Origin: Kordiimonas gwangyangensis DSM 19435 = JCM 12864
GTDB lineage: Bacteria > Pseudomonadota > Alphaproteobacteria > Sphingomonadales > Kordiimonadaceae
Length of the DNA stretch: 64,000 bases
Direction: 5' to 3'
Assembly: GCF_000375545.1 (NCBI RefSeq)
Contig: NZ_AQXF01000004.1
Span: 423,149-487,148 of the forward strand
Shown: piece by piece, positions 63,645 to 64,000 of the stretch
How positions within the stretch are numbered: position 1 is the stretch's first letter
Layout of the letters: every line of letters begins with the position of its first letter
Notes under the pieces: generated by a model
The model's input: only the letters and a program-made list of their open reading frames with translations
Told to the model about the DNA's origin: nothing
The model's database searches: none
Translations under genes and position numbers: made by a program

Positions 63645-64000
63645 ATGGCGGACGCGGGCCTGATTGACGCTTTCCTTGAAATGCTGGCCGCAGAAAAGGG
63701 TCGCGCTGCCAATAGCCTGATGGCGTACCGGCGCGACCTTGAAGACTTTCTTGAGCATTCAAGTGCACGCCTTGAGACCGCTGAAGCGGAAGACCTGCGC
63801 GACTATCTTGCAGGCCTCCATAAACGCGGTATGAAGGCCGGGACTGTGGCGCGGCGGCTGTCGGCGCTCAGGCAGTTCTATCTCTTTCTTTATACGGACG
63901 GTGTGCGCGGCGATAACCCTGCGGCGAATATCGAGAGCCCGCGTCAGGCTCAGTCCCTGCCCAAGGTGCTGTCGGAAAATGACGTCGATCGGCTACTGGA
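63645..64000 (+). CDS. xerD: Tyrosine recombinase XerD, N-terminal fragment
   Basis: The first 118 codons are visible before the window ends. The protein starts LIDAFLEMLAAEKGRAANSL and continues with the SAM-like DNA-binding domain (AYRRDLEDFLEH; RRLSALRQFYLFLYTDG; NPAANIESPRQAQSLPKVLS). XerD, with XerC, resolves chromosome dimers at dif. The catalytic R-H-R-Y half is beyond the edge. AGGGAAAGAGG precedes the ATG. Confidence 0.93.
   Translation, partial: MADAGLIDAFLEMLAAEKGRAANSLMAYRRDLEDFLEHSSARLETAEAEDLRDYLAGLHKRGMKAGTVARRLSALRQFYLFLYTDGVRGDNPAANIESPRQAQSLPKVLSENDVDRLL

Noticed and set aside
63645-64000. Phage integrase at the right edge
   Set aside because: The N-terminal sequence and the neighbours fit housekeeping XerD.

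Overview
The window is a stretch of moderately GC-rich chromosome from an alphaproteobacterium. Three lines point there: the order murA, DUF2948, hisG, hisD, UPF0262, low-Mr phosphatase, infA, maf, RNase E/G, yacG; the presence of DUF2794, UPF0262 and DUF2948, families largely confined to that class; and a small 'WDIPAP' membrane protein ahead of xerD. I cannot name the genus from sequence alone; a Kordiimonadales-like marine bacterium is only a guess. There is no rRNA operon, IS element, prophage or CRISPR array. Two tRNA genes (Phe-GAA and Thr-GGT) are present.

Positions 1 to about 18,900 form a surface-polysaccharide or glycoconjugate locus in several short, tightly overlapping operons on both strands. 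It encodes GDP-D-glycero-alpha-D-manno-heptose supply (an HddC-GmhB fusion and the HddA kinase) next to the tail of an AGE-family sugar isomerase. It also encodes a tandem-domain glycosyltransferase of 950 aa, two paralogous GT4 enzymes that bracket the middle of the cluster, and a TPR-glycosyltransferase. The decorating enzymes are a sulfotransferase, a class I methyltransferase, a TPR-methyltransferase, two FkbM methyltransferases, a GSCFA protein, a WcbI protein and a NodU-type carbamoyltransferase with an extra C-terminal domain. Together they predict a heptose-containing glycan that is sulfated, methylated, carbamoylated and perhaps acylated. No flippase, polymerase or export gene lies in the window.

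Positions 18,900-23,550 hold a secreted (alpha/alpha)6-barrel glycosidase-like protein behind a LacI-type operator and sigma70-like promoter, a periplasmic binding-protein-like gene and a Tat-exported amidohydrolase. Positions 23,600-32,600 are the conserved housekeeping block on the minus strand (tRNA-Phe, yacG, RNase E/G, maf, infA, phosphatase, UPF0262, hisD, hisG, DUF2948, murA, dcd) plus tRNA-Thr on plus. Between yacG and tRNA-Phe lies an array of 7-bp TGTGCGG units on an 11-bp period.

Positions 32,600-50,300 are more varied: a beta-lactamase-fold serine hydrolase; a 1,034-aa VCBS/RTX secreted protein; a tandem universal stress protein; an O6-alkylguanine repair enzyme; an Hpt/pseudo-receiver protein with a CheY-like regulator; a fructokinase; a lipid kinase; a SulP transporter divergent from a small ribbon-helix-helix regulator with two TTAACAT palindromes between them; an Nramp-like transporter lacking the metal-binding motif; DUF2794; and two tandem DUF2807 proteins. 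A gene-free stretch (49,921-50,282) holds a terminator and a candidate small RNA.

Positions 50,300-64,000 carry a LigE-like glutathione transferase, a four-gene GldA/GldF/GldG/DUF4340 ABC system, htpG behind a good sigma32-type promoter, a 35-aa Lys/Gly-rich protein behind a perfect hairpin, a CorC-type CBS protein, aroB-aroK, two envelope proteins and the start of xerD. Four real genes are under 60 codons (yacG, 32191-32352, 57930-58037, 61451-61591).
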